This document shows positions 1 to 9,972 of a DNA stretch of 64,000 nucleotides, in pieces. Position 1 is the stretch's first letter, and each line of letters begins with the position of its first letter. The notes under the pieces are model-generated. The model did no database searches. It was not told the origin of the DNA and saw only the letters and a program-made list of their open reading frames with translations. The DNA comes from Leptidea sinapis (lineage: Eukaryota; Arthropoda; Insecta; Lepidoptera; Pieridae): the NCBI RefSeq assembly GCF_905404315.1, contig NC_066272.1:9486001-9550000 (forward strand), read 5' to 3'. A program made the position numbers and the translations under genes.

Positions 1-474
1 TTGAAGCGCCACTCGCGAGCGTCTAGAGAACTAATTTCGACGTATAATACAAATGGCTGCGAAGGACCGTACAATACTCTGAAGTATTTTTGCGTTTTGA
101 ATTAATTTCGTTCGTTTTACGTGTTATTTATACATACTTCAAGAATCAACGTAATAAAGTACACAATTTCTTTTGTAAGGAAGTTGTCATCACTAGTTTA
201 AGTACCGCAGACTCTCGCTACATGGCCAACAGCGCCAAAATGGCGAATATCAAGCAGGCACAAGAGCACTTTGACAGCCGCCAGTCCAGTGGTATATAGT
301 TTAGAGTTCAGTGGTGAATATATTATAAATACGCGGTAAAATACAAAGAGTAACTGTAACTATAATATATTTATAAATATAAACAGTTTAGTCTTTGTAT
401 TTTAGCCACGCATTGGTAAGAACACTAGTTGTAGCGGGAACCTTCACCGAGACAATAGCGGGATGCGGTCTTAC
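1..474. other. scrib intron sequence at left edge
   Basis: Non-coding on the scrib strand as far as I can see. The donor of the 475-573 exon (GTAAGA) begins at 474. The next scrib exon should begin further left. The + strand reading frame at 90-299 shows no recognisable domain and is probably chance. The GC-richer patch around 190-290 may be an unclassified repeat. Confidence 0.5.
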
Positions 475-573
475 CTGTATATCGTCGAATACGTCGTCGC
501 TAGAACCGTGCAATTTATTCGCCCCCGGGGTTATTGGCGTGCTCGTACTGTTAGTTGCCGGTTTGATTCCCGC
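475..573 (-). CDS. scrib: scrib exon after the Pro-rich linker (33 codons, phase 0-0)
   Basis: Acceptor ...GACTGCAG before 573 and donor CAG|GTAAGA after 475 bound 33 open codons. The peptide is Ser/Thr/Pro-rich and ends SSDDVFDDIQ, which recalls the acidic 'SDDFQAMIP' stretch that follows the PDZ2 linker in the fly protein (from memory). It continues in phase 0 from the 1254-1531 exon. No folded domain; it is part of the disordered linker between PDZ2 and PDZ3. The assignment rests on splice sites, phase and position, because the sequence itself is poorly conserved. Confidence 0.75.
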
Positions 574-1253
574 CTGCAGTCAACAATTTTAGTTTAGTCG
601 GCGAAGCGGGGCTTCTACGGCAACTAATAATTTACAGTAACTACAATGTACAGATAACTAATAACTAAAACTACTCCGTGGGGTGTGTGTGAATACTGTG
701 TATTTTATATTTACACGGTAACAGCTTGAAATAAAACATATTTCGAAGTGTATAATATAAAATAATATATTTGTAAATTAAACTTAAATTCATTTGCCAT
801 AAATTTAAATTCCACCATTAATTTCTGGATAGCGCCAAAAATATACCTAAACTCTACACCAAAGCTTCAGTTGTGACATTTGTATTAGATAGCATCACTA
901 TTAGAGAAATATAATATGCAAAAATCAAATCACTACACATACTCACAAAAAAAAATATTTCATTTTAAAACAATTGAAAATCAACATTTATTATTATGAA
1001 AATTTATATTTTCTTTATTTATTATTCTGCAAGCATACTACGATAGATATGTTATGGCAAGAGCGACTCTGATAATAATTTAAATATTATATCATAATTA
1101 CACACCTAATTTAAAACGTGATTAATTCGAATATCTGATAAATTAAAATCAACAAAAATACCACTTAATGAATAATAATTCCCGGTACATCAACGATAAA
1201 CTAAAACGAAGCGTAGTAAAGCCGTGTCCACACACAAGAGCCTATAAACTTAC
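574..1253 (-). other. scrib intron
   Basis: AT-rich, with no ORF of interest and no repeat I recognise. The donor side begins GTAAGTTTATAGG at 1253. Confidence 0.7.
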
Positions 1254-1531
1254 CGTTCCGTTAGTCTGACTCAGTTTCCTGGGCGCGGGCTGCGGTGCGA
1301 ACTTCAACGATTGCGGTTTCGGGAGCGTATTTTGCGTTTGCGGTTGTATAAGTTGCGGTGCGATATGCGGCGTGACGCGCGGTGCGGCGTGGGTTGTGAT
1401 TGGTGTCGAGTGATTGGTGATCGGTGGTGGTGCTATGTGATTGGTGATCGGTTTAGTGACGCTCAGGTTGGTGAGACTAGTTTTGTGCTCTCTCACTTCT
1501 TCCGATGTTGACTTTCTCGATAGTATCTCCG
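1254..1531 (-). CDS. scrib: scrib exon, Pro/His/Thr-rich linker after PDZ2 (92 codons)
   Basis: Acceptor TGATTACAG before 1531 and donor ACG|GTAAGT after 1254. The first two bases (CG) complete a codon begun by the G at the end of the 1977-2088 exon; the exon ends in phase 0. The peptide starts EILSRKSTSEEVREHKTSL. It then turns into a low-complexity stretch rich in Pro, His, Thr and Ile with the repeated units PITNH and TPITTHAAP, and ends in a Lys/Pro-rich part containing APRKLSQTNG, comparable to 'PAPRRTNS' in the fly linker. It lies between PDZ2 and PDZ3 and is predicted to be disordered. The repeats are also visible in the DNA as near-copies of GATTGGTGATCGGT around 1395-1455 on the + strand, so length may vary between individuals. 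Confidence 0.88.
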
Positions 1532-1976
1532 CTGTAATCAAATATTATAATTTCAAATGTATAATGAAAAAAAGGAGGACTTAACTGACTATTCAGTATT
1601 TGTTAACAAATATATTAGCTTATGTTGACGGTACTTTCATCATAAAATATTTTTATTTTGTCTGTCCGTATGTCTGATCCGTCTAATACCCGATGCGACT
1701 GATTTAATTATGAGTTTCGCTAACAGTTCAGCTTATTCTTAGTAACTTAGAAAATGAAAGACCCATTAAGTTTTATTCGAAAATAATAATAAAAAAAAAC
1801 AACATAATATAATATATATTTTCAGTATTCGGGCACGTTAATGTTCTCATGAAAAAGACAGTCCATTGTAAGGTCCAGAGATATATTGGCACCGTATCTA
1901 AGCTTCAGGTAGTTAAGTATGGTATAAAAGCAAATTCAATTTATTCCACGTATAGTATATATATGTTCAGACCTAC
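1532..1976 (-). other. scrib intron
   Basis: Short AT-rich intron with donor GTAGGT at 1976. The + strand frame at 1849-2148 runs antisense across the neighbouring exon and is a shadow. Confidence 0.7.
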
Positions 1977-2088
1977 CTTGTTCTGGTGTGATAGTCCTCT
2001 GCAGCACCAGCCTCACAAACCGCTCGTGGCCCGTGAGGAGGGACACTGCCGTGTCGTGCGTGGCCTTCTCCATGTCGACGCCGTTTAT
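1977..2088 (-). CDS. scrib: scrib exon, second half of PDZ2 (37 codons + 1 nt)
   Basis: Acceptor CTTGTGCTCCAG before 2088 and donor CAAG|GTAGGT after 1977. The peptide starts INGVDMEKATHDTAVSLL and ends VRLVLQRTITPEQ. This is the C-terminal half of a PDZ fold: 'NG' of the beta-D turn, the alpha-B helix with the peptide-binding His (ATHDTAV) and the last strand VRLVLQR. It follows VGDRLVS of the 3240-3430 exon without a phase break, rebuilding GDRLVS-INGVDM. PDZ2 of Scribble binds C-terminal peptides of membrane partners. It ends in phase 1. Confidence 0.95.
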
Positions 2089-3239
2089 CTGGAGCACAAG
2101 GAGGGATGCTATTCAATAATAACATCCGGACGACCGAGCCTTGCTTAGATTTTTAAGAATGTACAAACTTGAACAAACTAATAGGACATCTGGCTTCTAA
2201 CCGGGGTCTTCTGCTTTCCAGATCACCTAATGTCCCATTAGAGCTATCATGGTTATGTATATAGTAGCGAAATTTACCATTGTATTCATATGTCATTGTA
2301 GCTGTTTCTCATTAAAACACGGATAAAAGTACATTTTTTAAATTGAAAACTAGGTAAATCGATTTATCGCCACCGAAATCCCATGTATAGGTATTAAGTT
2401 TTATGAAATCATTCAAATCTCAAAAATCAATTCCGAGATTCAGAATATATATACAAAAATTGCTCGTTTAAAAATATAAGATAATATATTGAAGTGGGTA
2501 CTCTCTTGACAGCCCATGCTATGCCTTAGTGAATGATATCTATTTTTTTATAACTTTTTCCCTTCATTCATATTGGACACGAAAACACCGTTTAAGGAGT
2601 TTTGTTGTGCGTGGAAGTGAGCTCCAAGGAAGAACGCCACAAATCCCCACGCTCAGCATTATATTAAAATTATTCTTTTTAAATCATTCTGATTTAACTG
2701 TGAGTAATTAGCGAGTTTCATTGCATCGGTTAAAAAATAGTAGGTACTGTGACGTTCACCAAGATGGGTCTGTTACAAGATTCTGCTGGGAGCGTTCTTG
2801 CGCCGTTTCTTCTGTCCAAGATCTGGCGCTCCGAAGCTCTGGTGATTAGAGCGGCTAACAGAAATGTATAGAAAGCAAGTCCTTCCGATATCGACAAGTG
2901 AACCCGCGCTGCGGTATGCCATAGATCGGCGCGATTTTGGCGCGCAGCGGCCTGTGAAAGCGTATTATTTTACGATAGATAGCTTATAATCATGATGATT
3001 TAAGTGAATGTATAAGACAGCTAATGAAACAAGCTATAACTCAGTAGGCAGGTTTATTAACCACTGGGCTGCATGGGTCGTCAAATAAACCATCTTATAA
3101 GCCAAATGAGAGTCAGAACTTGGTCAGGGCGTAGTGTGCCATACGGCACTTCAGGTTTTGGTGTAGTTGAAAAATCTAGTGAAATATTTCTAATGACTTC
3201 GGAACGTTAAGAGAAAGTGAAAGGAGATGTAATACTCAC
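2089..3239 (-). other. scrib intron
   Basis: Holds the family B SINE at 2120-2490 and, around 2760-2850, a decayed LINE tail (GGGAGCGTTCTTGCGCCG) also seen near 8150, 13300 and 47350. The rest is unique AT-rich sequence. Confidence 0.65.
2120..2490 (-). repeat. family B SINE, tRNA-like head on - strand
   Basis: Near full-length copy shared with 10780-11125, 53600-53957 and 23067-24360. From 2120 it reads CATCCGGACGACCGAGCCTT, then the reverse complement of a tRNA-like head with a B-box (GGTTCGAATCC in better copies; decayed here), and an RTE-like tail ending GAATATATATACAAAAATTG. It begins only about 30 bases upstream of the acceptor of the 1977-2088 exon, so it probably lies at or just beside that intron's branch-point region. 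Confidence 0.8.
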
Positions 3240-3430
3240 GGAGACGAGTCTATCTCCGACGAGCATCTTGCCGTCCTTGGCGGCGGCCCCGTGCGGCGAT
3301 ATCCGCGACACGTAGAGCGCGTCGCTGTCGTGGCGGTAGGGCGGCGACCCCCCCCCGCCCGCGATACTGAACCCGAGCCCCGCGCCGTCGCGGATCAGGG
3401 TGGTGTGCACCAGCACCTTCTGTTGGTAGG
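3240..3430 (-). CDS. scrib: scrib exon, first half of PDZ2 (63 codons + 2 nt)
   Basis: The peptide starts YQQKVLVHTTLIRDGAGLG. It carries the carboxylate-binding loop GLGF (GAGLGFSIAGG), the ISPHGAAAKDGKM turn and ends VGDRLVS, the first two thirds of a PDZ fold closely like fly Scribble PDZ2 ('LHTTLIRD...GLGFSIAGGKGSPPF'). The donor GTGAGT at 3239 is clear. The acceptor GCGGCCAG before 3430 has a poor pyrimidine tract close by but is the only AG that keeps the frame after an in-frame TGA upstream, and it restores phase 1 with the 5063-5246 exon (giving Ala). The third position of many codons is G or C, much more than in the neighbouring exons, and nine G in a row encode the GGGG of the loop. 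Confidence 0.93.
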
Positions 3431-5062
3431 CTGGCCGCAGGTCCGGCGAATTGAATCAAGTGAAATCAAAAATATTTTTATTTCATAGCTAAATCATATT
3501 ACACTTGAAATATGTCAGTTTTATCATACAGCACATTCGGAAAGCAGTTTTCCTCAGAGAAGAACGAGCAAGAAAGTCTAAGGTTGCTCTTATCAAAACA
3601 GATTAGGTTTTACAAGTTCTTATTTTTCATGCAATCTACAAATCATTTCAATTACAATATGTATTTGCAAAGGACGCAACAAAAATACTCAAGCGTCATA
3701 AACAGAAAGGCTTACACGAGTAAGTAAAAAAAAGTAAATTAATAATTATAAACAAAAAAGTTATTGAGTACAGAAGATGCATCAATCCACACATACCGTA
3801 AATAAATAAAGGCATTATGTGAGCATTATATTAAATAAAATATATAATAACTTAGTTTTAAAATGGCATCTTGGTAACTCGAGTTTCAAAAGAAATCTTA
3901 AAAACTTCGATTTAAAGGTGTAATTATTAATTGTGTACCATCAATACCTCTTACAATTTGTTAAACTTTAAGACTGAATTTTCAAGATACCGCGTAAGTG
4001 GTGATTTAGCGGAAGAGAATAGCAATTTATTTCATATTAATGAGGATTTCGATCTAGCGAAGTTTGAGTTGTCGAATCTTCACTGTATAAACTCCATGAG
4101 TTGGAAGCGGGCAGTCATCAGTCCGCAAATATTACCTTTACTCTACTAACGGGGATTATAGAAAGCCAAAAAATTATCATATTATATTGCATAGATACGG
4201 AACCGATAAGTGATGAGAATTTATAAAATTTCCCATTAAATTCAAATCTTGGCAAGATAAGAAAAAATAAAACAACATACACACAGTACAGTTTTAACAC
4301 ATAAAAGACAACTTCTGCCTATTTTGACACATCAAGTAATTTACGCTGCATACAGGTTTAACTTAAAATAATTTCTTAGGAACTAATAAGAGAGTGAAAG
4401 AGCTACTTCAAATTACAATTAACAATTACAAAATCAAAAACATATATTTTTTAACAATTTAACCACTTTACAAATACTTCCAAATGCTATAATGCTGCAT
4501 ATTTATCTAGAATTTCTGAGGAAATAAATTAGTTGAGATTCCTTATATAAATAAAAATATATTATTATTATAAAGATTCCTTAATCCGAGCAGATTCTGG
4601 ACTACTCTTGTAACTTTAGTACAAAATCCATTGAATGTTAATATCAGTTTTAAAGCATTAATCAATTCATTTGTAATACTGTATCCAGCTATACTTGATC
4701 AAACAATTTTGAACCAAATGATTAGCCATTATTAATTAATATTAATAATTAATTACCACTGGGAAGCTCCTTTGACAGGATGCCGGCTAGATTATGGGTA
4801 CCACAACGGCGCCTATTATTGCCGTGAAGCAGTAACGTGTAAGCATTACTGTGTTCCGGTCTGACTGGCGCCGTAGCTAGTTAAATTAATGGGCAAATGA
4901 GATTTAACATCTTATGTCTCAAGGTGACGAACGCAGTTGTAGTGCCGCTCAGAATTTTTAGAGTTTTTCAAGAATCCTGAGCGGCAGTGCATTGTAATGG
5001 GCAGGGCGTATCAATTACCATTCAGTCTCGACAAAAAATAATGACTAGTCTAGTCTAGTCAC
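3431..5062 (-). other. scrib intron
   Basis: AT-rich. Its donor end (GTGACT at 5062) lies about 23 bases from the tail of a family A repeat (4760-5039). I see nothing else identifiable in it. The + strand frames at 3512-4149 have AT-driven composition and no family resemblance. Confidence 0.65.
4760..5039 (+). repeat. family A repeat copy 1
   Basis: Starts GGGAAGCTCCTTTGACAGGA and carries the family blocks GCCTATTATTGCCGTGAAGC, TCTGACTGGCGCCGTAGCTA and GCGGCAGTGCATTGTAATGG, ending in a short A-rich tract. See the family A findings for the list of copies. It is not protein-coding: the frames differ between copies. Confidence 0.85.
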
Positions 5063-5246
5063 CTGGCGGTACGTAGGGCTTCGTGAGTGGCGGGTCAGCA
5101 TGAGGTCTCCGGGGGCCCGTGGGGGACGGAGCCTGCTTCACGGGCACGAGGCTGATGACGGGCTCCTTCTGTTCCGGCTCCAACTCTTGCGCGTACTGGT
5201 TGCTGATGATTAACGGTTTCAGTGTTACGCCACGACCGGTCGGGAT
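5063..5246 (-). CDS. scrib: scrib exon, linker between PDZ1 and PDZ2 (61 codons + 1 nt)
   Basis: Acceptor TTTTCACAG before 5246 and donor CCAG|GTGACT after 5063. The peptide begins IPTGRGVTLKPLIISNQYAQ, continues with an acidic ELEPEQKEP and ends in a Pro-rich part (APSPTGPRRPHADPPLTKPY). GC content and codon use fit a real exon and contrast with the intron around it. Phase 0 in, phase 1 out, matching both neighbours. No domain; a flexible linker between PDZ1 and PDZ2, which in the family carries phosphorylation sites. The donor GTGACT is weaker than the others. Confidence 0.9.
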
Positions 5247-5307
5247 CTGTGAAAATATAAACGACTTAGTAAAATTAATAGCAAATTTAATTTTATAACA
5301 GTTTTGT

Positions 5308-5645
5308 GTTAATACACAAATAAAATTTGAAAAACTAAAAATTTTTTTAACGATGCGGGATTCGAACCCACGACTCGACGGCGTTCCGTGCCGTGTTCAA
5401 GTCAATTTCCTAATATGAAAATATTGGGGTTGAGCAGGTTATCAACTGTAAAGTAGATCCTGTAGATGAAGCCACAACCTGAGAGTTGAACAAAGCAAAC
5501 AGAATTTTATAACGAGGCGGTACTCGAACGGTTAGCTCAGTCGGTTAGAGCACCGGCACGGAACGCCGGAGGTCGTGGGTTCGAATCCCGCATCGTTCAT
5601 AAAATTTTGTTTTTCAAATTTTATTTGTGTATTAATCCTAGAAGT
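5308..5645. repeat. inverted tRNA-derived repeat pair
   Basis: The left arm (5308-5392) and the reverse complement of the right arm (about 5550-5640) share ATACACAAATAAAATTTGAA, then AACGATGCGGGATTCGAACC and GGCGTTCCGTGCCG. The right arm holds a complete tRNA-like cloverleaf and the left arm only its 3' half. The spacer (GCAGGTTATCAACTGTAAAG) recurs in the copy at 11500-11840, so this is a dispersed family, not a single gene. Confidence 0.8.
5526..5598 (+). repeat. tRNA-like cloverleaf inside the repeat (73 nt)
   Basis: Seven acceptor pairs (GAACGGT/ATCGTTC, one G-T), D-stem GCTC/GAGC, anticodon stem CCGGC/GCCGG, T-arm GTGGG-TTCGAAT-CCCGC. The anticodon loop reads ACGGAAC, with C instead of the near-universal U33, and the copies at 5350-5392 and 11740-11790 share that GGAAC. 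I therefore read it as a SINE head carrying intact pol III A and B boxes, not as a working tRNA gene. Confidence 0.65.
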
Positions 5646-5781
5646 TATCACTTTAAAAACATAACATACTGTTTAGTTTTGTATTGCATTCGTTTATATA
5701 TCTACATAACGTTTGCCACACTATTTTAGAACCTTGAATAGCATTGCATAAAATTGAATCTAAAACAAAATAGTTGTTCAC

Positions 5782-5866
5782 CTGTCCATTGTCCAGGGTG
5801 GAGATCGTATCAGTAGTGCTGGACACAGAGTGATGACTCGCTCCGCTTGGCGCTCTACTGTGTGTC
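5782..5866 (-). CDS. scrib: scrib exon, Ser/Thr-rich linker after PDZ1 (28 codons)
   Basis: Acceptor GATTTTTAG before 5866 and donor CAG|GTGAAC after 5782. The first G completes an Arg codon started by AG at the end of the 6589-6722 exon; the exon ends in phase 0. The peptide starts THSRAPSGASHHSVSSTTDT and ends ISTLDNGQ: Ser/Thr/His-rich and unstructured, in the place where fly Scribble has 'SEDGSVSQISVETR' after PDZ1. Probably a phosphorylated linker. Confidence 0.88.
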
Positions 5867-6588
5867 CTAAAAATCATAGTTCTTATTTAATATTGTATTT
5901 ATAATGTTTTTCAGGCAAGACAATAATTTTAGCGAGTTAATAAGCATAGTAATTTAATGCTATGATCTTGCTGAGGCTTCGATCTTTGGGAGATAGAAGA
6001 ATGCGACGTAGGAACGACCTGCGAGGACTGCGGGTGGCTGCGAGCGGAAAGGAGCTTCCATCGCCATGAGTAACTTAGAAGATATTTTTCTGATATTCTT
6101 TGTGAAATATAAAACTTGTTTAGATAGTAGCATAGCACACACACACACACATACAATCCCGCCTGTCTTCCAGTAGGTAGTAGTATTGAATCCCATTTGC
6201 CCCGCTCACAGCAACATGCTCTTTTATTCTTGGTAATAGGCGTGGTTCCTGCTTGGCCTCTTCCGTATATCTACTATGTCGTTAGATAATAATAGTGACA
6301 CAATTTTACACAAATAATCTTGCCCCAAACTAGGCAAAGCCTGTATTATAGCTACAAGACAACTATATATTTAATACAATATACTTACATAAACATACAT
6401 TATTACAAATAAACATCCATGACTCGGAAACAAACGTCCATATCCATCATATGTTTGTAACTACCGGGATTCAAATCCGGGACCTCGAGCTCAGTACGTA
6501 GGGTCACTAACTGGGCTATATGGTCGTCCATCCATCCTCTCTACACGACCAAAGCTCATCAAATAAAAAAGTAAATAGTATTTAATAC
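5867..6588 (-). other. scrib intron
   Basis: Holds a SINE-1 copy (6296-6528) and a short (CA)n run at about 6136-6151. The overlapping reading frames at 5929-6196 on the - strand cross the intron with no domain and no splice fit. Confidence 0.65.
6296..6528 (-). repeat. SINE-1 copy (tRNA-derived)
   Basis: Reverse-orientation copy of the SINE best seen at 19906-20155. Tail block ATCTTGCCCCAAACTAGGCA, middle CATGACTCGGAAACAAACGT, and the tRNA T-arm as CCGGGATTCAAATCCGGGAC at the right end. Confidence 0.85.
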
Positions 6589-6722
6589 CTTGTGGATGTC
6601 GGTGAGTCTCTGGTGACCACCAATGTGAGAGTGGGGCCGCTAGCCTTCAGTACTTCCACCGCGTAGTAGTGGTCGACCGATATAACCGAAGTACCGTTCA
6701 CCGAAAGAACTTTATCACCAAC
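6589..6722 (-). CDS. scrib: scrib exon, second half of PDZ1 (44 codons + 2 nt)
   Basis: Acceptor TTTTCAG before 6722 and donor ACAAG|GTATTA after 6589. The peptide starts VGDKVLSVNGTSVISVDHYY and ends LTLVVTRDSPTST: beta-D turn (VNG), alpha-B helix with the ligand-binding His (VDHYYAVEVL) and the last strand. It joins the AGLR end of the 9767-9972 exon in phase 0 to rebuild AGLR-VGDKVLSVNG, matching fly 'AGLKVGDKVIKVNG'. PDZ1 of Scribble binds, among others, beta-PIX and junctional partners (family knowledge). The donor GTATTA is weak. The exon ends in phase 2. Confidence 0.96.
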
Positions 6723-9700
6723 CTGAAAACATATTAAGTAAATTGATGAAAATTTAAAAATAAAACAATTACAACTAGTAAGATATAAATTATCATAATG
6801 ACCTAATTTATAATAAAAAAACGCATTGACAAAATGTATTGTACCTATATTGTATTTTAGTGATTATATTGAAGTGACTGTATTGTAGCTTGTAATGATT
6901 TGTGGAAATATCTTTTTATGTTGTTTTGACACGTTAGCGTTATAGGACTTCAATTTACGTTTATATAATTATGAACTAAATTGTTTGTATGTTTATGTGC
7001 ATGATGTGTTCACCTGTAATAGCAGGAACACGTTTTATGAACTTTACGTTACAATCTTATGAATTAAAAATTTCTTATTTTTATTATTATAGTTATTTTT
7101 AAAGATATAATAATCATTGGTCTCGCAATATTTTTAATTTGGATACAATACATAATTTTATTTTGGCTTAATAGCACATTTTACTGATTTTATTTGGTGT
7201 AGGTAAATAAGGTGTGCATAATTTTCACCTCTAAGAAATCTTTAGTTGGAATCCTACCAATCGACAGAAAAACATTGGTAGTTTCACACAGTATAATATA
7301 TCAACAATATACAGAATATATAGTTAACTGGGAGTTAAGATCTGAATTAACGATAATTGCATTTAGTGCACAACCTTGACGCTATACCGTTGGCGGGAGA
7401 TATTGGCATGGCCGGTGTAGGAAGCATACCCTGTGCTGTCGTCTGCATAGCAATGGATTCTGCTTATTTGCAGCATATCATTGATATGCAAAAGAAACAG
7501 TTTAGGGAGTAGCACACAGCCTTGCGGGACACCGGCTTTTATGGGTTTTAAGTCGGAGTATGCATCGTCGATGATGCTCCTATCTGACAAAAAGCATTTG
7601 TATAACCTCTCGGGATAGCCAAAAGGATATTAAAAGAATATTTGAAATTACTTCAATATATATTGATATATTGCATATATATGCATAGCCTGTAATATAA
7701 ATATACTATGAGAAAATCTTATAATTGCAACACAACATTATTACCACATCAAATGGCACAGCCCAAAATAACAAGTAACAGTAACCGGCAGAAAATTGCC
7801 AAATTAAAGGTAGATGACCCCAACGATGACATAAAGCTGTTTTGTTTCAAACTTCATGCTAAGCAAGATATTATATCATTAAATTGAAAGATAAAAAAGT
7901 GTTCCCTCCAAATATTTAATTCGTGACTCTCACTCACGTTTCTTGTTCATATCCAAAAGATCTCACAACTAGATTCTGAAATAAGTATACCTTGCATTGC
8001 ACTTAGTTTTTCGCTGTGTTATTATGCATTATTTTATTGTTTTAAATTAAAGGCTAACAATCTTTTATGATGTAACTGATGCCAGCAAATTTTTATAATC
8101 ATTATGAAAGTTGGCTGTTATTGTATTTTGTTCACGATATTGTTGTTGCTTGGAGACTTTCTTTCGCCGTTTCTTCTCTCTCAGAGCGCCATTTGTTTCC
8201 CAAGCGGTAACTGACACCAAAAATAATTCTGTAGGAATGAATTTTGAGAAACTAAACTATGTCTTTATGTTAAATAGGACAGATTCATCTATCAAAATTA
8301 AATTATGAAAGTTAGTTATTTAGAGAGTTGTTACCATAAGGATTCAATACTTATTTGTAAAAAAGAATTAGAATTATTTATATTTTCAAAAATTAAATCA
8401 CAGTTTTATTATCTGTAATGTCACGTGACCATTTTGTGCGTCACTATAGCAGAAACAATATATTTTTAGCAACACACCAACGATACGGACTATGAAAGGT
8501 CATTTTTATATTTATAAAAATAAATAACTGGACATTTGACGTTTCTTTGTTTATGTTATTATGACGTCACGATCATGGCGGCTCCCTTTTTAGCGCGATT
8601 AATGATCGTTTAAATTTAAACAATTTTTTTAAGCATGAAGTGGAATTATTATGAGGAATAAAAAATACCAGTTGGCTATCGAATCATTAAAATCATTTCT
8701 TAATGTATTTTAAAAAATCGAAATTCTTACTGGTCTTTCTCTTTGATTCCTTTTGTAGTTAGGAAGGAATAAAATAAATACAGAATCACTTTATTGATCG
8801 TCCGTTTGTCTGAACCCTGGTTCTGTAGGGCGTCTAAAAGGCGTCTGTGTGCTCATTAGAGTGTATCATACCATGGTTCATGAGCTCGTTGGGATCGTGT
8901 CAAGTAATAAAATATAAAGTATGTGTTACAGGCACTGGACCGTTAGTTACGTCACCGAGCCACACGGAGCGTTAACAATTATTATCGTATCGGAAGCCGG
9001 TGATACGTTCTAATATAGGAATAGTAGACCGTGTCGCTAGCCAAAGCACGTTCATGGTATGGCACTGTGCAGTGGGCACATTCCTATAATATTAATTATT
9101 TATATCTGTCGTACCTCCGTACAGCTGTAATAAAAAAGAAGAATCGAACTCACACACAAACTTTTCCGTACTACCTACTTTAGAAATACCGTTAAATTAT
9201 AAATACTACACTTGATACTTTGATAGTGTATTACTTACAGCTAATAGACAGACAAACGGACGGATAGAGGAGCAGTTCGCATGTACATAATTCGAGCCGA
9301 ATATAAATTTTTGCTGTCACATTACAGTTTATACGGAACAGGCGGTGAGTGTGTCGGGTGTCCAGAACTTGTCCGCTTTTGAGACATCAATTCATTCAAT
9401 TCCTATACTAATATCCCCTTACATAGATACAACTTATTCCTTGTATTAAACGTTACATAAGGAATTCATTTGCTTCTAAACAATATTTTTAAGCTTTCAG
9501 TATGATTCCAACATTGCACGTTTGCGATTACGACAAAATATGAACCGGAACCTGCCATCTACGAACGATCGCTCATGTTCTCGCCTCGTGAAATGCTCAT
9601 TAAGTTATGCTACAGATTAGCTAGTTTTGTAATGCGTCACGACTCCAATGATACCACTTAACATGGGGTTCATTTCGTCACTTTATTTAGACCCTTTAGT

Positions 9701-9766
9701 TAGTTGCCTGCTTTGTCGAAATGGGTACCTTCGAAAACAGCTGATGTTTTTGTGATAGTTGCTTAC
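6723..9766 (-). other. scrib intron (3.0 kb)
   Basis: Holds a CR1/Jockey-type LINE RT fragment (7363-7625) and a LINE-tail fragment near 8140-8270 (AGCGCCATTTGTTTCCCAAG). The rest is AT-rich with no element I recognise. No extra scrib-phase exon was seen. Confidence 0.6.
7363..7625 (-). pseudogene. LINE reverse transcriptase fragment (CR1/Jockey type)
   Basis: The frame encodes a short piece of reverse transcriptase with GVPQGCVLLPKLFLLHINDM (RT block 4) and the catalytic YADD box (IHCYADDS), followed by STGYASYTGHANISR, typical of lepidopteran CR1/Jockey-clade LINEs. Only about 75 residues remain; the N-terminal palm, endonuclease and C-terminus are missing. It is a dead insertion within the scrib intron, on the same strand as scrib. 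Confidence 0.85.
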
Positions 9767-9972
9767 CCTGAGTCCAGCCATGTACGCAGGTCCGTTGGGG
9801 GTCACCCGCGATATGAATATTCCTTCATCGTCCCCGACGTAGGGCGTGGAGCCTCGTCCGCCGGCGATGCTGAGTCCCAGGCCGCCGGCCGCGCGCGCGA
9901 TCCTCACCTCCATGCATCGCTGCTCGCCTGGTATCCGCGCCTCACTGTCCGGACGGTCCGATACTGATTCAC
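9767..9972 (-). CDS. scrib: scrib exon, linker and first half of PDZ1 (68 codons + 2 nt)
   Basis: Acceptor TTTTGTTCAG before 9972 and donor AGG|GTAAGC after 9767. The first GT completes a codon from a phase-1 exon. After a charged lead (ESVSDRPDSEARIPGEQRCM) comes PDZ1: MEVRIARAAGGLGLSIAGG with carboxylate loop GLGL, then RGSTPYVGDDEGIFISRVTP and NGPAYMAGLR. It is very close to fly PDZ1 ('GLGLSIAGGKGSTPF...GIFISRV'). This exon is the common acceptor for everything upstream: exon 42940-43015 and the candidate exons 37601-38140 and 19252-19279 all end in phase 1 and join it without a frame change. Confidence 0.97.

Larger units (their letters stand above)
5247..5781 (-). other. scrib intron
   Basis: Almost filled by the inverted tRNA-like element at 5308-5645. 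Confidence 0.7.

Noticed and set aside
1..45. Possible next scrib exon after an AG at about 31 on the - strand
   Set aside because: The ten codons visible (FSRRSRVALQ) do not resemble Scribble and the acceptor is poor; the true next exon is probably outside the window.
5526..5598. Functional tRNA gene
   Set aside because: Stems are good but the anticodon loop lacks U33 and the sequence is part of a dispersed repeat with other copies at 5350 and 11750.
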